Source: Evansella caseinilytica
Lineage (GTDB): Bacteria > Bacillota > Bacilli > Bacillales > Salisediminibacteriaceae
NCBI RefSeq assembly: GCF_900107275.1
Contig: NZ_FNPI01000001.1
Location: forward strand, 434,001-498,000
DNA: 64,000 nucleotides
Reading direction: 5' to 3'
Shown here piece after piece: positions 50,828 to 59,593 of this stretch. The position numbers and the translations under genes are program-made. The first letter of the stretch is position 1. Each line of letters opens with the position of its first letter. The notes beneath the pieces are model-generated. The model worked only from the letters and a program-made list of their open reading frames with translations, was not told where the DNA came from and ran no database searches.

Positions 50828-51433
50828 ATGATTGTAAAAAAATTCATATCGGAAATTATCAGTTGGAGCAAAGCGATTATCTTTGCTCTTATCTTGACAG
50901 TAATTATCAGCGTTTTTGTCATCCAGCCATACACGGTGGACGGTAGTTCAATGGAACCGACATTGCACGGAGGGGACGATTACGGGGACAAGGTTATTGC
51001 TTTCAAAACGCCATACTTGTTGGGCAGTTCACCGGAATTCGGCGACATTGTGATCGTGGACAGCAAGATCAATCAGTCGCGGTCATTGAAAGAGGTTTTT
51101 CTTGAAAGTCCGATCATCACTTTCTTTACGGATGCCGATACAAAAGATAGAAGTAAATGGGTCAAACGTGTCATCGGCGTGTCGGGGGATATATTAGAAA
51201 TGAAAGATGGAGATATTTATCGTAATGGAGAATTGCTGGAAGAGGAATACATAAAGGAAGGAATGCTCGGCACCTTCGAAAAGATCGTTGTTCCTGAAGA
51301 CACGGTGTATGTGATGGGGGACAACAGGAATGAAAGCAAGGACAGCAGAAGCATCGGACCGATTCCGTTGGAAAATGTCATCGGAAAAGTGTTTTTCAGA
51401 TACTATCCGTTTGATAAAATCAGCACTTTTTAA
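50828..51433 (+). CDS. Signal peptidase I (SipS-like)
   Basis: The 201-residue membrane protease removes signal peptides from secreted proteins. An N-terminal membrane helix (AIIFALILTVIISVFVIQPY) is followed by box B DGSSMEPTLHGGD with catalytic Ser41, box D KWVKRVIGVSGD with catalytic Lys113, and box E VMGDNRNESKDSRSIGPIP. One membrane helix and the Ser-Lys pair are the Gram-positive pattern. GAAAGGAAAC precedes the ATG. It stands alone. Confidence 0.95.
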   Translation: MIVKKFISEIISWSKAIIFALILTVIISVFVIQPYTVDGSSMEPTLHGGDDYGDKVIAFKTPYLLGSSPEFGDIVIVDSKINQSRSLKEVFLESPIITFFTDADTKDRSKWVKRVIGVSGDILEMKDGDIYRNGELLEEEYIKEGMLGTFEKIVVPEDTVYVMGDNRNESKDSRSIGPIPLENVIGKVFFRYYPFDKISTF

Positions 51434-51555
51434 CGGAAGAGGATGGTCCGAGTTGTTTGCAGCGCCGGTCGCAACCAATACATTGCCACTCCGCAACTTG
51501 AAAAGTTCACAAAAAGTTCGGGGACATGGTCCCGTAAAAGAAGGTGACAGGGATA

Positions 51556-52929
51556 GTGGATCTGCCTAGAGATTTCTTGAAGAAGATGGAAGGGCTTTTG
51601 CAGGAGGAATACGAGTCTTTTCATAAAAGCTACGAGGAAAATAATCAGCACGGATTGCGGGTGAACACGCTAAAAGTACCGTTGGAGGAGTTTCACCGCA
51701 TCAGCCCGTTTGCTCTGGAACCGATTCCGTGGACAGCGGCTGGTTATTATTATCAGGAGTCGGATCGGCCTGGAAAACATCCGTATCATGATGCAGGATT
51801 GTATTATATTCAAGAACCAAGCGCCATGGCGGTGGGGGAGATCGTTGCTCCACAGCCTGGGGAAAAAGTGCTGGATTTATGCGCGGCGCCGGGTGGAAAA
51901 ACGACACATCTGGCTGCAAAAATGAAGCAGCAAGGATTGCTGCTTGCCAATGAAATCCATCCGGCAAGATCGCGTATTCTGTCGCAAAACGTGGAGCGGC
52001 TTGGGATTAAAAACGCCGTTGTCACCAATGAAACCCCCGGTCGGCTGACGGAAAGATTTCCCGGATATTTTGACCGGATTTTAGTTGACGCGCCGTGTTC
52101 CGGGGAGGGGATGTTCCGCAAAGACCCCCAGGCGTGTGCAGAATGGAGCTTGGAAAATGTGGCTTTATGTGCCGACCGCCAGCTCGACATTTTGCTTCAC
52201 GCTGGAAGGATGCTTCGGCCGGGGGGAAGGCTTGTTTACTCCACCTGCACGTTCTCGCCGGAGGAAAATGAAGGTGTCATCAGTCGGTTTTTGAAGCTGG
52301 TTTCGGGCTTTGAAGTAGAAGAAGTTCGTGCGTATGACGGATTTGCTACAGGGCGGCAGGAGTGGATAACAGAGGGAGCGGCAACTATAGAGAAAACGAT
52401 CCGGCTTTGGCCGCATCAACTGCAAGGGGAAGGTCATTATATTGCAGTTTTGAAAAAAACAGACGGACGAACTGTGGAAAAGCGGCAGGCGGCAGAAATG
52501 TTTCGCGAACAAACGCGGCTGAAGGACTACTTCGAGTTCGCTAAGGCTGCGTTAGCGGCTGCGCCTCAGGGAAAATATATGCTATTTGGCGATCAGTTGT
52601 ACATCATCCCGGAACAAATGCTTTCTGTTAAAAATATAAAAGTGGTTCGTCCAGGCTGGCATTTAGGAACGGTGAAAAAAAATCGCTTTGAGCCTTCCCA
52701 TGCATTGGCGCTGGCCGCGACGCCGAATGAGGTGAAGCATTCGCTGACAGTGACAAGCACTTCCCCGGAGCTCGAAGCTTTTTTAAGAGGCGAAGCGATA
52801 AAGGCAGAAGGCGAGAAAGGCTGGTACTTAGTGAATGTGGACGGCTATTCCATTGGCTGGGGGAAGCTTGCCGGCGGCGTGTTGAAAAATCACTATCCTA
52901 AAGGACTGCGTCGGCATGGAAGCTGGTGA
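51556..52929 (+). CDS. rsmF: RsmF-type RNA cytosine-C5 methyltransferase
   Basis: The 457-residue protein belongs to the NOP2/Sun family, which methylates cytosines in rRNA or tRNA. It has the SAM-binding motif VLDLCAAPGGKTTHLA, motif IV VDAPCSGEGMFRKDP and motif VI LVYSTCTFSPEENE with the two characteristic Cys. The C-terminal region is of the RsmF type (GVLKNHYPKGLR near the end). GTG 51556 is chosen because AAGGTGA lies about 8 bp upstream and the start MDLPRDFLKKM fits the family; GTG 51544 overlaps that site. Confidence 0.93.
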   Translation: MDLPRDFLKKMEGLLQEEYESFHKSYEENNQHGLRVNTLKVPLEEFHRISPFALEPIPWTAAGYYYQESDRPGKHPYHDAGLYYIQEPSAMAVGEIVAPQPGEKVLDLCAAPGGKTTHLAAKMKQQGLLLANEIHPARSRILSQNVERLGIKNAVVTNETPGRLTERFPGYFDRILVDAPCSGEGMFRKDPQACAEWSLENVALCADRQLDILLHAGRMLRPGGRLVYSTCTFSPEENEGVISRFLKLVSGFEVEEVRAYDGFATGRQEWITEGAATIEKTIRLWPHQLQGEGHYIAVLKKTDGRTVEKRQAAEMFREQTRLKDYFEFAKAALAAAPQGKYMLFGDQLYIIPEQMLSVKNIKVVRPGWHLGTVKKNRFEPSHALALAATPNEVKHSLTVTSTSPELEAFLRGEAIKAEGEKGWYLVNVDGYSIGWGKLAGGVLKNHYPKGLRRHGSW

Positions 52930-52973
52930 TTCCTTTACGGCAGCTGCTGCCGTGCTGCGCTCTGATAAACAGA

Positions 52974-53180
52974 AAGAGGCTGTGTCAAAAGCCAAACGAT
53001 TAAAAAAATATCAGGGCAATGGTTCCGTGCTTGTCTCTTCCTCTGCCAGTATTGCCCTGATGTCGATCCAAGTGCCATTGCGCGCGATGACACAATGAGA
53101 CAGCTCGCAGCTTCTCGGTGAAGTGTGGCTCATTCCTTCGGGGGGGGGGGGGGGGGTCTCAAAAGGGACACCCTTTTTTT
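52974..53180. repeat. Family M mosaic repeat with a 17-base G run
   Basis: Modules GAGGCTGTGTCAAAAGCC, ATATCAGGGCAATGG, CTTGTCTCTTCCTCTGCC, TATTGCCCTGATGTCGATCC and GACACAATGAGACAGCTCGC follow in order, as at 14924-15262. At the end, where other copies have GGGGGTGTC, there is an uninterrupted run of 17 G (53140-53156). Confidence 0.85.
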
Positions 53181-53295
53181 AATTACACGACAGTCGTAAT
53201 TGTACTTGCGAAGCAGGTTAGTAAAATAAAGGCCATCTCTGCTGCAAAACTAGCTCATTTTATCGGGCATTTCTTTTTTAGAAATGTTGTTCGAC

Positions 53296-54195
53296 CTATG
53301 AAGAAGCGTCTTTTTTTAAAGCTAATAATAAAATCATTACAATGATACAAGTTGTACCAAGCCATTGAAAAGTTCCAAAGGGTTCTTTTAACCAAAATAC
53401 GGTGGTGAAAACAGCTGCTAATGGTTCAGTACTTCCTAGAAGGCTGGATTCTTTAGCTGCTAGACTTTGCAAACTTTCGATATAAAACCAAAATGCAATC
53501 ATTGTACCAAAAATGATTACGAATACTAAGTATAAATAAGCTTCCAATGTGAAGGATTTAAAGTCCATTTGCCAAGGCGGCTGGATAAAATTTAACATAA
53601 AACTACCGATGATCATAGCCCAGCCAACAATGACAAGGGAATCGCATTGCTTTAATAAAGGGATGGCATATAAAGTATAAAATGCTAAGGCTACCCCGGA
53701 TAAAACGCCCCAAACGATGGCGGGGATTGGTACGGATAATTGCGTAACGGACCCGTTTGTTAATAAGAAAAAGCACCCAACTAATGCGAGAGAAGCAGTT
53801 AACAAATCTCTTCGTGTTAGTACAGCTTGTTTGCGGAAAATCAAATAAATGATAATCATAACAGGTGCTAAATATTGTAATAACGTTGCTACTGCAGCAT
53901 TACCGTGTTTAATGGAAGCCATATATGTGTATTGGACAGCAAGCATGCCGAGTAGCCCGAAGATTATTAATTGGATAGCTATCCTTCCAGTTTTCCAAAC
54001 GCCAAATATTTGAGAACGATCCTTTCCAAAGAATTGAACTGTTAAGAGTAACAAGCCAGCAATGAGCAGTCTGGTCGTTACAAGCCAATCTACATCAACT
54101 TCAAACTCTTGAAAAAGCTTTTTTGAAACAGTACCTCCAATCCCCCAAAATAATGCTCCTGTGATAACAAGAAATATCCCCTTTTGTCTACTCAT
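53296..54195 (-). CDS. EamA/DMT-family transporter
   Basis: The 299-residue protein has ten predicted membrane helices in two EamA halves (start [19 protein letters not shown]; second half [19 protein letters not shown], and [19 protein letters not shown] near the end). Such carriers export amino acids or other metabolites. It is divergent from an AraC-type regulator 118 bp away, which probably controls it. The DNA is clearly more AT-rich than the surroundings. Confidence 0.92.
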   Translation of the reverse strand: MSRQKGIFLVITGALFWGIGGTVSKKLFQEFEVDVDWLVTTRLLIAGLLLLTVQFFGKDRSQIFGVWKTGRIAIQLIIFGLLGMLAVQYTYMASIKHGNAAVATLLQYLAPVMIIIYLIFRKQAVLTRRDLLTASLALVGCFFLLTNGSVTQLSVPIPAIVWGVLSGVALAFYTLYAIPLLKQCDSLVIVGWAMIIGSFMLNFIQPPWQMDFKSFTLEAYLYLVFVIIFGTMIAFWFYIESLQSLAAKESSLLGSTEPLAAVFTTVFWLKEPFGTFQWLGTTCIIVMILLLALKKDASS

Positions 54196-54313
54196 ATTTG
54201 ATTATCCACCTTAAATATAAAAATAGTGTTACAATATTTCATATCATAAGTGAATAGGCCTTTAAATAATACCGAAATTGAATGAAAAAATATAAGTATA
54301 TTGAGGTGGCAAT

Positions 54314-55228
54314 ATGCAAATAAAAGATTTTATGATTGACCAAAGCCTAAAAGAACTAACAGAACACCGTACAGTTGTGTTACCGGTTGCCTGTTACGAA
54401 ACAACGGTTAACCAAAATATAAATGGCTTTATACCACTACATTGGCATGATGAACTACAGTTTGTTCTCATATTAAAAGGAGAAGCGTTTTTTCAAATAA
54501 ATGAAGAGAAAATCACTGTTCGGGAAGGTGAAGGACTATTTATAAATAGTGGCTGTCTGCACATGGCGAAAGATAAGAATGAATCAGGCTGTGTCTATAT
54601 TTGTTTAAATGTTTCGCCAAGTTTCGTTTTGTCTCAAGAACTTTATACAACCTTTGTAACCCCTTATATTCAGGCGACTAATATCTCTTATTTACACTTG
54701 GTTCCAAAAGAGCTTTGGGCAAAAAATATTTTGGACGCTATTATGAAAATCAATCAATTGATAAAAGAAAATCCACCATACTATGAAATTGACATTAGCC
54801 TCCATCTAACATTAATTTGGAAGAACGTAATTGTTAACGGTGTTCAATTAGAGTACGAACAAACGGAAATGCTGAAGAGTCAACGAATGAAGCAAATGTT
54901 AATCTGGATACACACACATTACACTGAGAAAATAATGTTAGACGATATTGCACGAGCTGGCGGGTTAAGCCGTTCTGAATGCTGTCGATATTTCAAGCGA
55001 ATTTTAAAGAAAACCCCTTTGAATTACGTAACCGATTATCGAATTCAAAAAAGCCTACTTTTATTACAACAATCAGAAAGCAATGTCACTGATGTTGCCT
55101 ATCAAGTAGGGTTTAATAGTACAAGCTATTTCATAGATAAATTCCGAAAGTCGATGAACATGACACCATTAGCATATAAAAAATATAAAGCAGCTGATTC
55201 ACTATGTGAAGGAGGACACTTAAAGTAA
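54314..55228 (+). CDS. AraC-family regulator with cupin domain
   Basis: The 304-residue protein has an N-terminal cupin sensor (HWHDELQFVLILKGEAFF, then EGEGLFINSGCLHMA) and a C-terminal AraC DNA-binding domain (IMLDDIARAGGLSRSECCRY; VTDVAYQVGFNSTSYFIDKF). It is transcribed away from the EamA carrier gene and likely activates it. TTGAGGTGGC precedes the ATG. Codon use is AT-rich like its partner, so the pair may have been acquired together. Confidence 0.92.
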   Translation: MQIKDFMIDQSLKELTEHRTVVLPVACYETTVNQNINGFIPLHWHDELQFVLILKGEAFFQINEEKITVREGEGLFINSGCLHMAKDKNESGCVYICLNVSPSFVLSQELYTTFVTPYIQATNISYLHLVPKELWAKNILDAIMKINQLIKENPPYYEIDISLHLTLIWKNVIVNGVQLEYEQTEMLKSQRMKQMLIWIHTHYTEKIMLDDIARAGGLSRSECCRYFKRILKKTPLNYVTDYRIQKSLLLLQQSESNVTDVAYQVGFNSTSYFIDKFRKSMNMTPLAYKKYKAADSLCEGGHLK

Positions 55229-55316
55229 CGGGTAAGCGTTAGTAACTATAACGAGAAACATCTAAAAAACTGTTAAAAGACGCAATGTATAGCGGTTTTT
55301 TCGTTGGAATAGGAGG

Positions 55317-55359
55317 GGAGGTGTCTCAAAAGGGTATTTTCCCCATTTGAGACACCTCC
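55317..55359. terminator. Bidirectional terminator hairpin (family M, module F)
   Basis: GGAGGTGTCTCAAAAGGG and CCCATTTGAGACACCTCC pair with one mismatch. It lies between the convergent AraC and ktrB genes and can serve both. Confidence 0.75.
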
Positions 55360-55391
55360 TGCAAATTTTCAGCCGGTACATAAGCGAAGCG

Positions 55392-56723
55392 TCATCCGGT
55401 AAATACATCGCCTTTTGGATAGGAAATGCTCGGTTTGGCCGACTTTGCCAGCGCGAATGCGAGGGTTAAAGGTCCGATGCGGCCGATGAACATCAAAATA
55501 ATAATCACCTGCTTGCCGAAAAAGGTAAGCTCATCTGTCAAGCCCATCGACAATCCGACAGTCCCGAAAGCTGAAAATGCTTCAAATACGATATAAATAA
55601 AAGGCGCGTTTTCCGATGTACTCAACAGCAGAATCGTCACAAACACGATGATTAAACTGATGACAACAATCGCGAGAGAGCGGTGCACGACGTCATTATT
55701 GATTCTCCGTTTAAAGATGACCGGCTCTTGTTTTCCACGTAAATACGTAAAAACAGCCAGCAGGATGATAATAAACGTCGTCAGCTTCACCCCGCTTCCC
55801 GTCGAGGCGCTGCCGGCGCCGATAAACATGAGCAGTAAAGTAAACACTATCGTACCGGGATTCATATCTCCAATCTCGATCGTGTTGAACCCGGCTGTCC
55901 TTGGCGTGACTGCCTGGAAGTAGGAAGCCCACAGCTGCTCGCCTGTGGATAATGCCCCAAGCGTCAGCGGATTAGAATGCTCCAATGCAAAAATAACGAG
56001 CATGGCGACCACATTGATGATTACCGTGCCGAGCAGCATGATTTTAGTATGGAGTGAAAACTGGCGGAATTTCTTCGTTGTCATCACATCATATACAACA
56101 GTGAATCCGATACCGCCAATGATAAACAGCACCGTAATTAGCAAATTAATAACAGGATCACCCACATATTGCGACAAGCTGTCAGACCACAGGCTGAATC
56201 CGGCATTGTTGAAGGCGGAAATGGAATGGAACACACTTGTAAAGATACCATAGCCCCAGCCATATTCCGGAACCCAACGGAAGGACAGGAAGATGGCCGC
56301 AATGAGTTCAATCAGCACCGAAAAAATAAATAATATTTTTACAAGCTTTACGACACCGCCGATTGAGTGCTGATTCAGCGCTTCCTGTATCAGCAGCCGC
56401 TCCCGCAGTCCGATCCGTTTCCCGAGGATCAGGACGGTGATGATGGCAAAGGTCATCAGCCCCAAGCCGCCGATCTGGATCAGGATCATAATAATGATCT
56501 GGCCGAATAAGGTGAAATCCGCTCCAGTATCAAGAACCACCAGCCCGGTAACCGTCGTTGCGGATGTCGCTGTGAACAGCGCGTTGATCCACGTGATCGG
56601 CGCTGTTGTACTGAATGGCAGCTTTAACAGCAATGTGCCGACAATGATCACAATTCCAAAGCCTAAAGCGAGAATCTGTGGTGGAGAAAAGCGCCAATGT
56701 TTTAATAAACTGAGTACTTTCAT
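55392..56723 (-). CDS. ktrB: KtrB-type potassium uptake membrane subunit
   Basis: The 443-residue protein is a TrkH/KtrB potassium translocator. It has four membrane-pore-membrane repeats with selectivity-filter-like segments (TSATTVTGLVVLDTG in the first; SAFNNAGFSLW, RTAGFNTIEIG, FGTVGLSMGLT in the others). It works with the KtrA ring encoded immediately upstream in the same operon (2 bp gap). Uptake is sodium-assisted in known Ktr systems. Confidence 0.94.
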   Translation of the reverse strand: MKVLSLLKHWRFSPPQILALGFGIVIIVGTLLLKLPFSTTAPITWINALFTATSATTVTGLVVLDTGADFTLFGQIIIMILIQIGGLGLMTFAIITVLILGKRIGLRERLLIQEALNQHSIGGVVKLVKILFIFSVLIELIAAIFLSFRWVPEYGWGYGIFTSVFHSISAFNNAGFSLWSDSLSQYVGDPVINLLITVLFIIGGIGFTVVYDVMTTKKFRQFSLHTKIMLLGTVIINVVAMLVIFALEHSNPLTLGALSTGEQLWASYFQAVTPRTAGFNTIEIGDMNPGTIVFTLLLMFIGAGSASTGSGVKLTTFIIILLAVFTYLRGKQEPVIFKRRINNDVVHRSLAIVVISLIIVFVTILLLSTSENAPFIYIVFEAFSAFGTVGLSMGLTDELTFFGKQVIIILMFIGRIGPLTLAFALAKSAKPSISYPKGDVFTG

Positions 56724-56725
56724 GA

Positions 56726-57388
56726 TTACATCGCTACATCTTCAAATCGTCTGATGTCTCTGTTTTGACCGATAACAATAAGAAGATCCCCTTCTGTGAT
56801 ATTGTAATCCGGTTCAGGAGAGATATTGATTTCCTCGCCCTGCTTTACCGCCAGAATCGTCACGCCGAATGCAGCCCGGATATTTAACTCAATCAGCGTT
56901 TTCCCCGCCAGCTTTGGTGTTGCCAGCAGTTCGACAATACTGTATTCGCTTGACAGCTCAATAAAATCGATAATTTTATCGTCAGCCATCTGCTGGGCGA
57001 TTCTTCTTCCCATGTCTTTTTCCGGATGAATGATTTGGTCGGCGCCGATTTTTTCCAATACTTTATGGTGGTAGTCGTTTTTCGCTTTTACCCAGACGTT
57101 TTTTATCTGAAGCTCCTTTAAGAGTAATGTTGTCAGAATGCTTTCCTGAATGTTGTCACCGATGGCGACGATAACATAATCAAAATTACGGACGCCTAGG
57201 GAGCGCAATGTCTGCTCGTCAGTCGAATCGGCAACGACGGCATGGGTCGCCAGCTTTGCAAAGTCGTTGACTTTTTGCTCATCCTTGTCCATTGCCAGTA
57301 CTTCGTGCCCGATTCTTACTAATTCTCTGCAGACGCTTCCTCCGAATCGCCCTAAACCAATAACAATAAACTGCTTTTTGTTTGCCAC
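56726..57388 (-). CDS. ktrA: KtrA-type regulatory subunit of potassium uptake
   Basis: The 220-residue cytosolic protein has an RCK_N Rossmann domain (FIVIGLGRFGGSVCREL, VLAMDKDEQKV, VVADSTDEQTL) binding ATP/ADP and an RCK_C domain (VELLATPKLAGKTLIEL onward). It forms an octameric gating ring under KtrB; its RCK_C domain is a known c-di-AMP target. The start is a GTG preceded by GAAGGAGAG; the open frame further upstream runs into the riboswitch leader and is not coding. Confidence 0.95.
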   Translation of the reverse strand: MANKKQFIVIGLGRFGGSVCRELVRIGHEVLAMDKDEQKVNDFAKLATHAVVADSTDEQTLRSLGVRNFDYVIVAIGDNIQESILTTLLLKELQIKNVWVKAKNDYHHKVLEKIGADQIIHPEKDMGRRIAQQMADDKIIDFIELSSEYSIVELLATPKLAGKTLIELNIRAAFGVTILAVKQGEEINISPEPDYNITEGDLLIVIGQNRDIRRFEDVAM

Positions 57389-57546
57389 AATTTTCTCTCC
57401 TTCAAAAAACATTTGATTAGCATCGTATCCGGCTTCAACTGATTGCATATCAGGGGCTGTTCCAGACCGCGCATGGCCGGGGACCCGGCGGGTGGAAAAA
57501 AATCTGTCAGCAATTTTTACGCAAAAAGAAGCCGCAGAAGCATCAA

Positions 57547-57591
57547 CAAAAAAAGACACTTCTAACAAAGAAGGATCTCTAAATAAGATCT
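57547..57591 (-). terminator. Intrinsic terminator of the c-di-AMP riboswitch
   Basis: On the minus strand CTTCT/AGAAG forms a stem followed by a run of seven T; the preceding AGATCTTATTTAGAGATC can pair as an alternative structure. This fits ligand-dependent premature termination ahead of ktrA. Confidence 0.7.
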
Positions 57592-57596
57592 TTCCC

Positions 57597-57765
57597 TCTG
57601 CACGCTTACGAAGTTAGCTGTCGGGTTAGGGGAAGAGAGTTCCCCTTCTGACGTGACGTTTAACGCCGATTCACCCCAAGACGGTGCCAACCCGTCCAAT
57701 CAAGGGCAGCTATGATAAGAAGCTGCCTGATTTGGTTCCTCCGTTCCGAAGATTCAGCGATCTAA
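57597..57765 (-). promoter_or_regulatory. c-di-AMP riboswitch (ydaO/yuaA type) controlling ktrAB
   Basis: The leader contains, in order on the minus strand, ATCGCTGAATCTTCGGAACG, GGAGGAACCA, GACGGGTTGGCACCGTC, GGGGTGAATCGGCG, and CCCGACAGCTAACTTCGTAA. These are the conserved blocks of the ydaO/yuaA aptamer, whose family controls ktrAB in Bacillus. Known members switch the gene off when c-di-AMP is high. A promoter and a terminator flank it in the right order. Confidence 0.92.
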
Positions 57766-57790
57766 AGATAACATTCAATTTCATAATGGT

Positions 57791-57819
57791 AATTTACACC
57801 GCTGACAGGTCTTTGTCAA
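57791..57819 (-). promoter_or_regulatory. Sigma-A promoter of the riboswitch-ktrAB transcript
   Basis: On the minus strand TTGACA (57814-57819) and TAAATT (57791-57796) are spaced exactly 17 bp. Transcription would start just upstream of the aptamer. Confidence 0.75.
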
Positions 57820-58036
57820 TATGATTTACGGAGGAAACGGAAATAGGATTCAAAAAAATAGGAGTGCGCGTTCACGAATTTGTGCTTTTTTTACCCGTGA
57901 TCAAACAGGAAGGAAGGTGCGAGGAGATGGTAAAACAGGCACAGCACAAAGATAGCTCTCTTCTGGAGAAGCAAGGAGGAAAATGGTGTAAGATAGTGGA
58001 TGTATTCAAGCATAGTATTTGGCAATGTCTATTTGA

Positions 58037-58236
58037 GCGTGTTCAAAAAGGCAATGGTTCCAATCGATGCGCCCAATTCCGCCTAAGAGCTGCTCACGTC
58101 CTGTGAGTAACAGCGGAATGTCGCCATCCTGGCTCTGAGAGCCCCACTCATAGCCGGCTTTAAAAGAATGCATCGGCTCCACTCATTGCATCATGTTTGT
58201 TTAAAAAGATAAAAAACGATCTTTTTGAACAAACAC
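58037..58236. repeat. Family M mosaic repeat
   Basis: It starts GTTCAAAAAGGCAATGGTTCC, in part, continues with GATGCGCCCAATTCCGCCTA, CACGTCCTGTGAGTAACAGC, AAGAATGCATCGGCTCC, and ends with the module A hairpin (58193-58236, one mismatch). It is the same arrangement as 11649-11800 and, inverted, 50500-50600. From 57840 to 58036 I see no supported gene. Confidence 0.85.
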
Positions 58237-58276
58237 TATTAGGATCTATTTTCATTGGAAGGAAGGTGCTGCGAAA

Positions 58277-58783
58277 ATGAAGATTGCTTTTTTGGATCGG
58301 GACGGAACGATCATTAAAGATTATCCGGATGAACGGTGGACTGCCATTCACTCCCCAGAGTTTGTCAAGGGCGCCGTCAATACGCTGAAGACTGTGATCA
58401 GCAAAGACTACGAAATTATTATCATTACGAATCAATACATTATTCATGAAGGCTTCATCACCTTCGGACAGTACGAGGAGGTGACCGCCAAAATGCTGAA
58501 GGAATTAACCAAACAGCAAGTGCAAGTGTTGGACATTTTTTATTGTCCGCATGGAAGAAACGAAGGCTGCGATTGTCTCAAGCCGAGGGATGGAATGATC
58601 AGGATGGCATTGGAAAAATATCCCGAGATCAACTTGAAGGAGTCGTTTATTGTCGGTGATTCCAGGGCGGACGTGGAATTGGCGGCAAACTTGAACATCC
58701 GGGGTTTTGGCATCAGAATAGATTATCGTGGAAAAAATATCGAAACGTTAAACGATATCACTGAGCTGCCAGATTATTTGTAG
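58277..58783 (+). CDS. HAD-IIIA-family phosphatase (GmhB/HisB-like)
   Basis: The 168-residue enzyme has the HAD nucleophile motif AFLDRDGTI (Asp7 and Asp9), motif II ITNQ, and motif IV VGDSRADVELA. The loop CPHGRNEGCDCLKP carries the Cys/His ligands of the zinc site typical of histidinol-phosphate and heptose-bisphosphate phosphatases. Substrate is probably a sugar phosphate. GGAAGGTG precedes the ATG. It starts 40 bp after a family M repeat. Confidence 0.9.
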   Translation: MKIAFLDRDGTIIKDYPDERWTAIHSPEFVKGAVNTLKTVISKDYEIIIITNQYIIHEGFITFGQYEEVTAKMLKELTKQQVQVLDIFYCPHGRNEGCDCLKPRDGMIRMALEKYPEINLKESFIVGDSRADVELAANLNIRGFGIRIDYRGKNIETLNDITELPDYL

Positions 58784-59246
58784 TTTGCAATCGATTGTTC
58801 TGCAGATGATGAAAAAAGCAGTGTTATGAAGACGGTATTGAAAAAAAACAAAACAACTATTTCAGCCTTAAACTAGATAACATTAATGTAACCAAAGTAT
58901 ACTTCGTTCATTTTTTCCCTACTAAATAACATAGGCGCTTATCCACAAAGGTTTAAAGATCATCAAAAACGGCAAGCTTAGCTTTGCCTCTAAAACATAC
59001 ATACAATAAATGAAAGAACAAAAAATCGCAATACTCTTAAGTCTCTTCTTGCCTATTACTAAATTACTAAACAGGTTCTAAGTAGAATATTCTTTCTTCA
59101 GCCACTCTTTATTGTTTCCCTATAGCTTTCCCATTATATAGGGATAAATTACTGTTGACATTCTATAACTCAACATTAGTTAATTTTTTTAGGTAAATGA
59201 TCATATTGTTTAGACTATCAATTAATGGTAATTTAAATATGCGGAT

Positions 59247-59262
59247 GTGAGAGCGCATACAT
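59247..59262 (+). promoter_or_regulatory. Weak cre-like box upstream of the mannanase
   Basis: TGTGAGAGCGCATACA resembles cre with one mismatch in the core. It lies about 330 bp before the start codon in an AT-rich 810-bp intergenic stretch (58784-59593) in which I find no gene. A TTGACA at 59155 may belong to a promoter. Confidence 0.3.
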
Positions 59263-59593
59263 TCATGGCTCTTTCAGTGGTTGGTCAAAAATCTGTTGAC
59301 GAGAGGCGTGGAATCGCTTCGCCAGCTTGCATTTGAAACTGTTCACATGTTATTTATAGATCCAGTGCATGAAAATATGTTTTCTCAATCTCCATGCCTC
59401 GCCATTATCCTTTTTTACAATTTTTTAGGAAAATGCTTGATATTTCACTCTTGTTTCTAACTATCAATAACTTCAAAGCATTAATACTCCTTTGTTCTCA
59501 AAGAAAAAGGAGGTGAAAACAATAGAGAACAATGTAACAAGTAAATGAATCACCCTAGGACTCGCATAAACTTTTATTTTATGGAGGTTTTTT

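Noticed and set aside
57389-57568. Extended N terminus of KtrA of 60 residues
   Set aside because: This part overlaps the riboswitch terminator and leader, and the GTG at 57388 has a strong ribosome site and the usual family start.
57864-58106. Possible small gene (80 codons)
   Set aside because: Its second half is coded by a family M repeat and its first half has no family features; the ATG near 57926 is too close to its only Shine-Dalgarno-like sequence.
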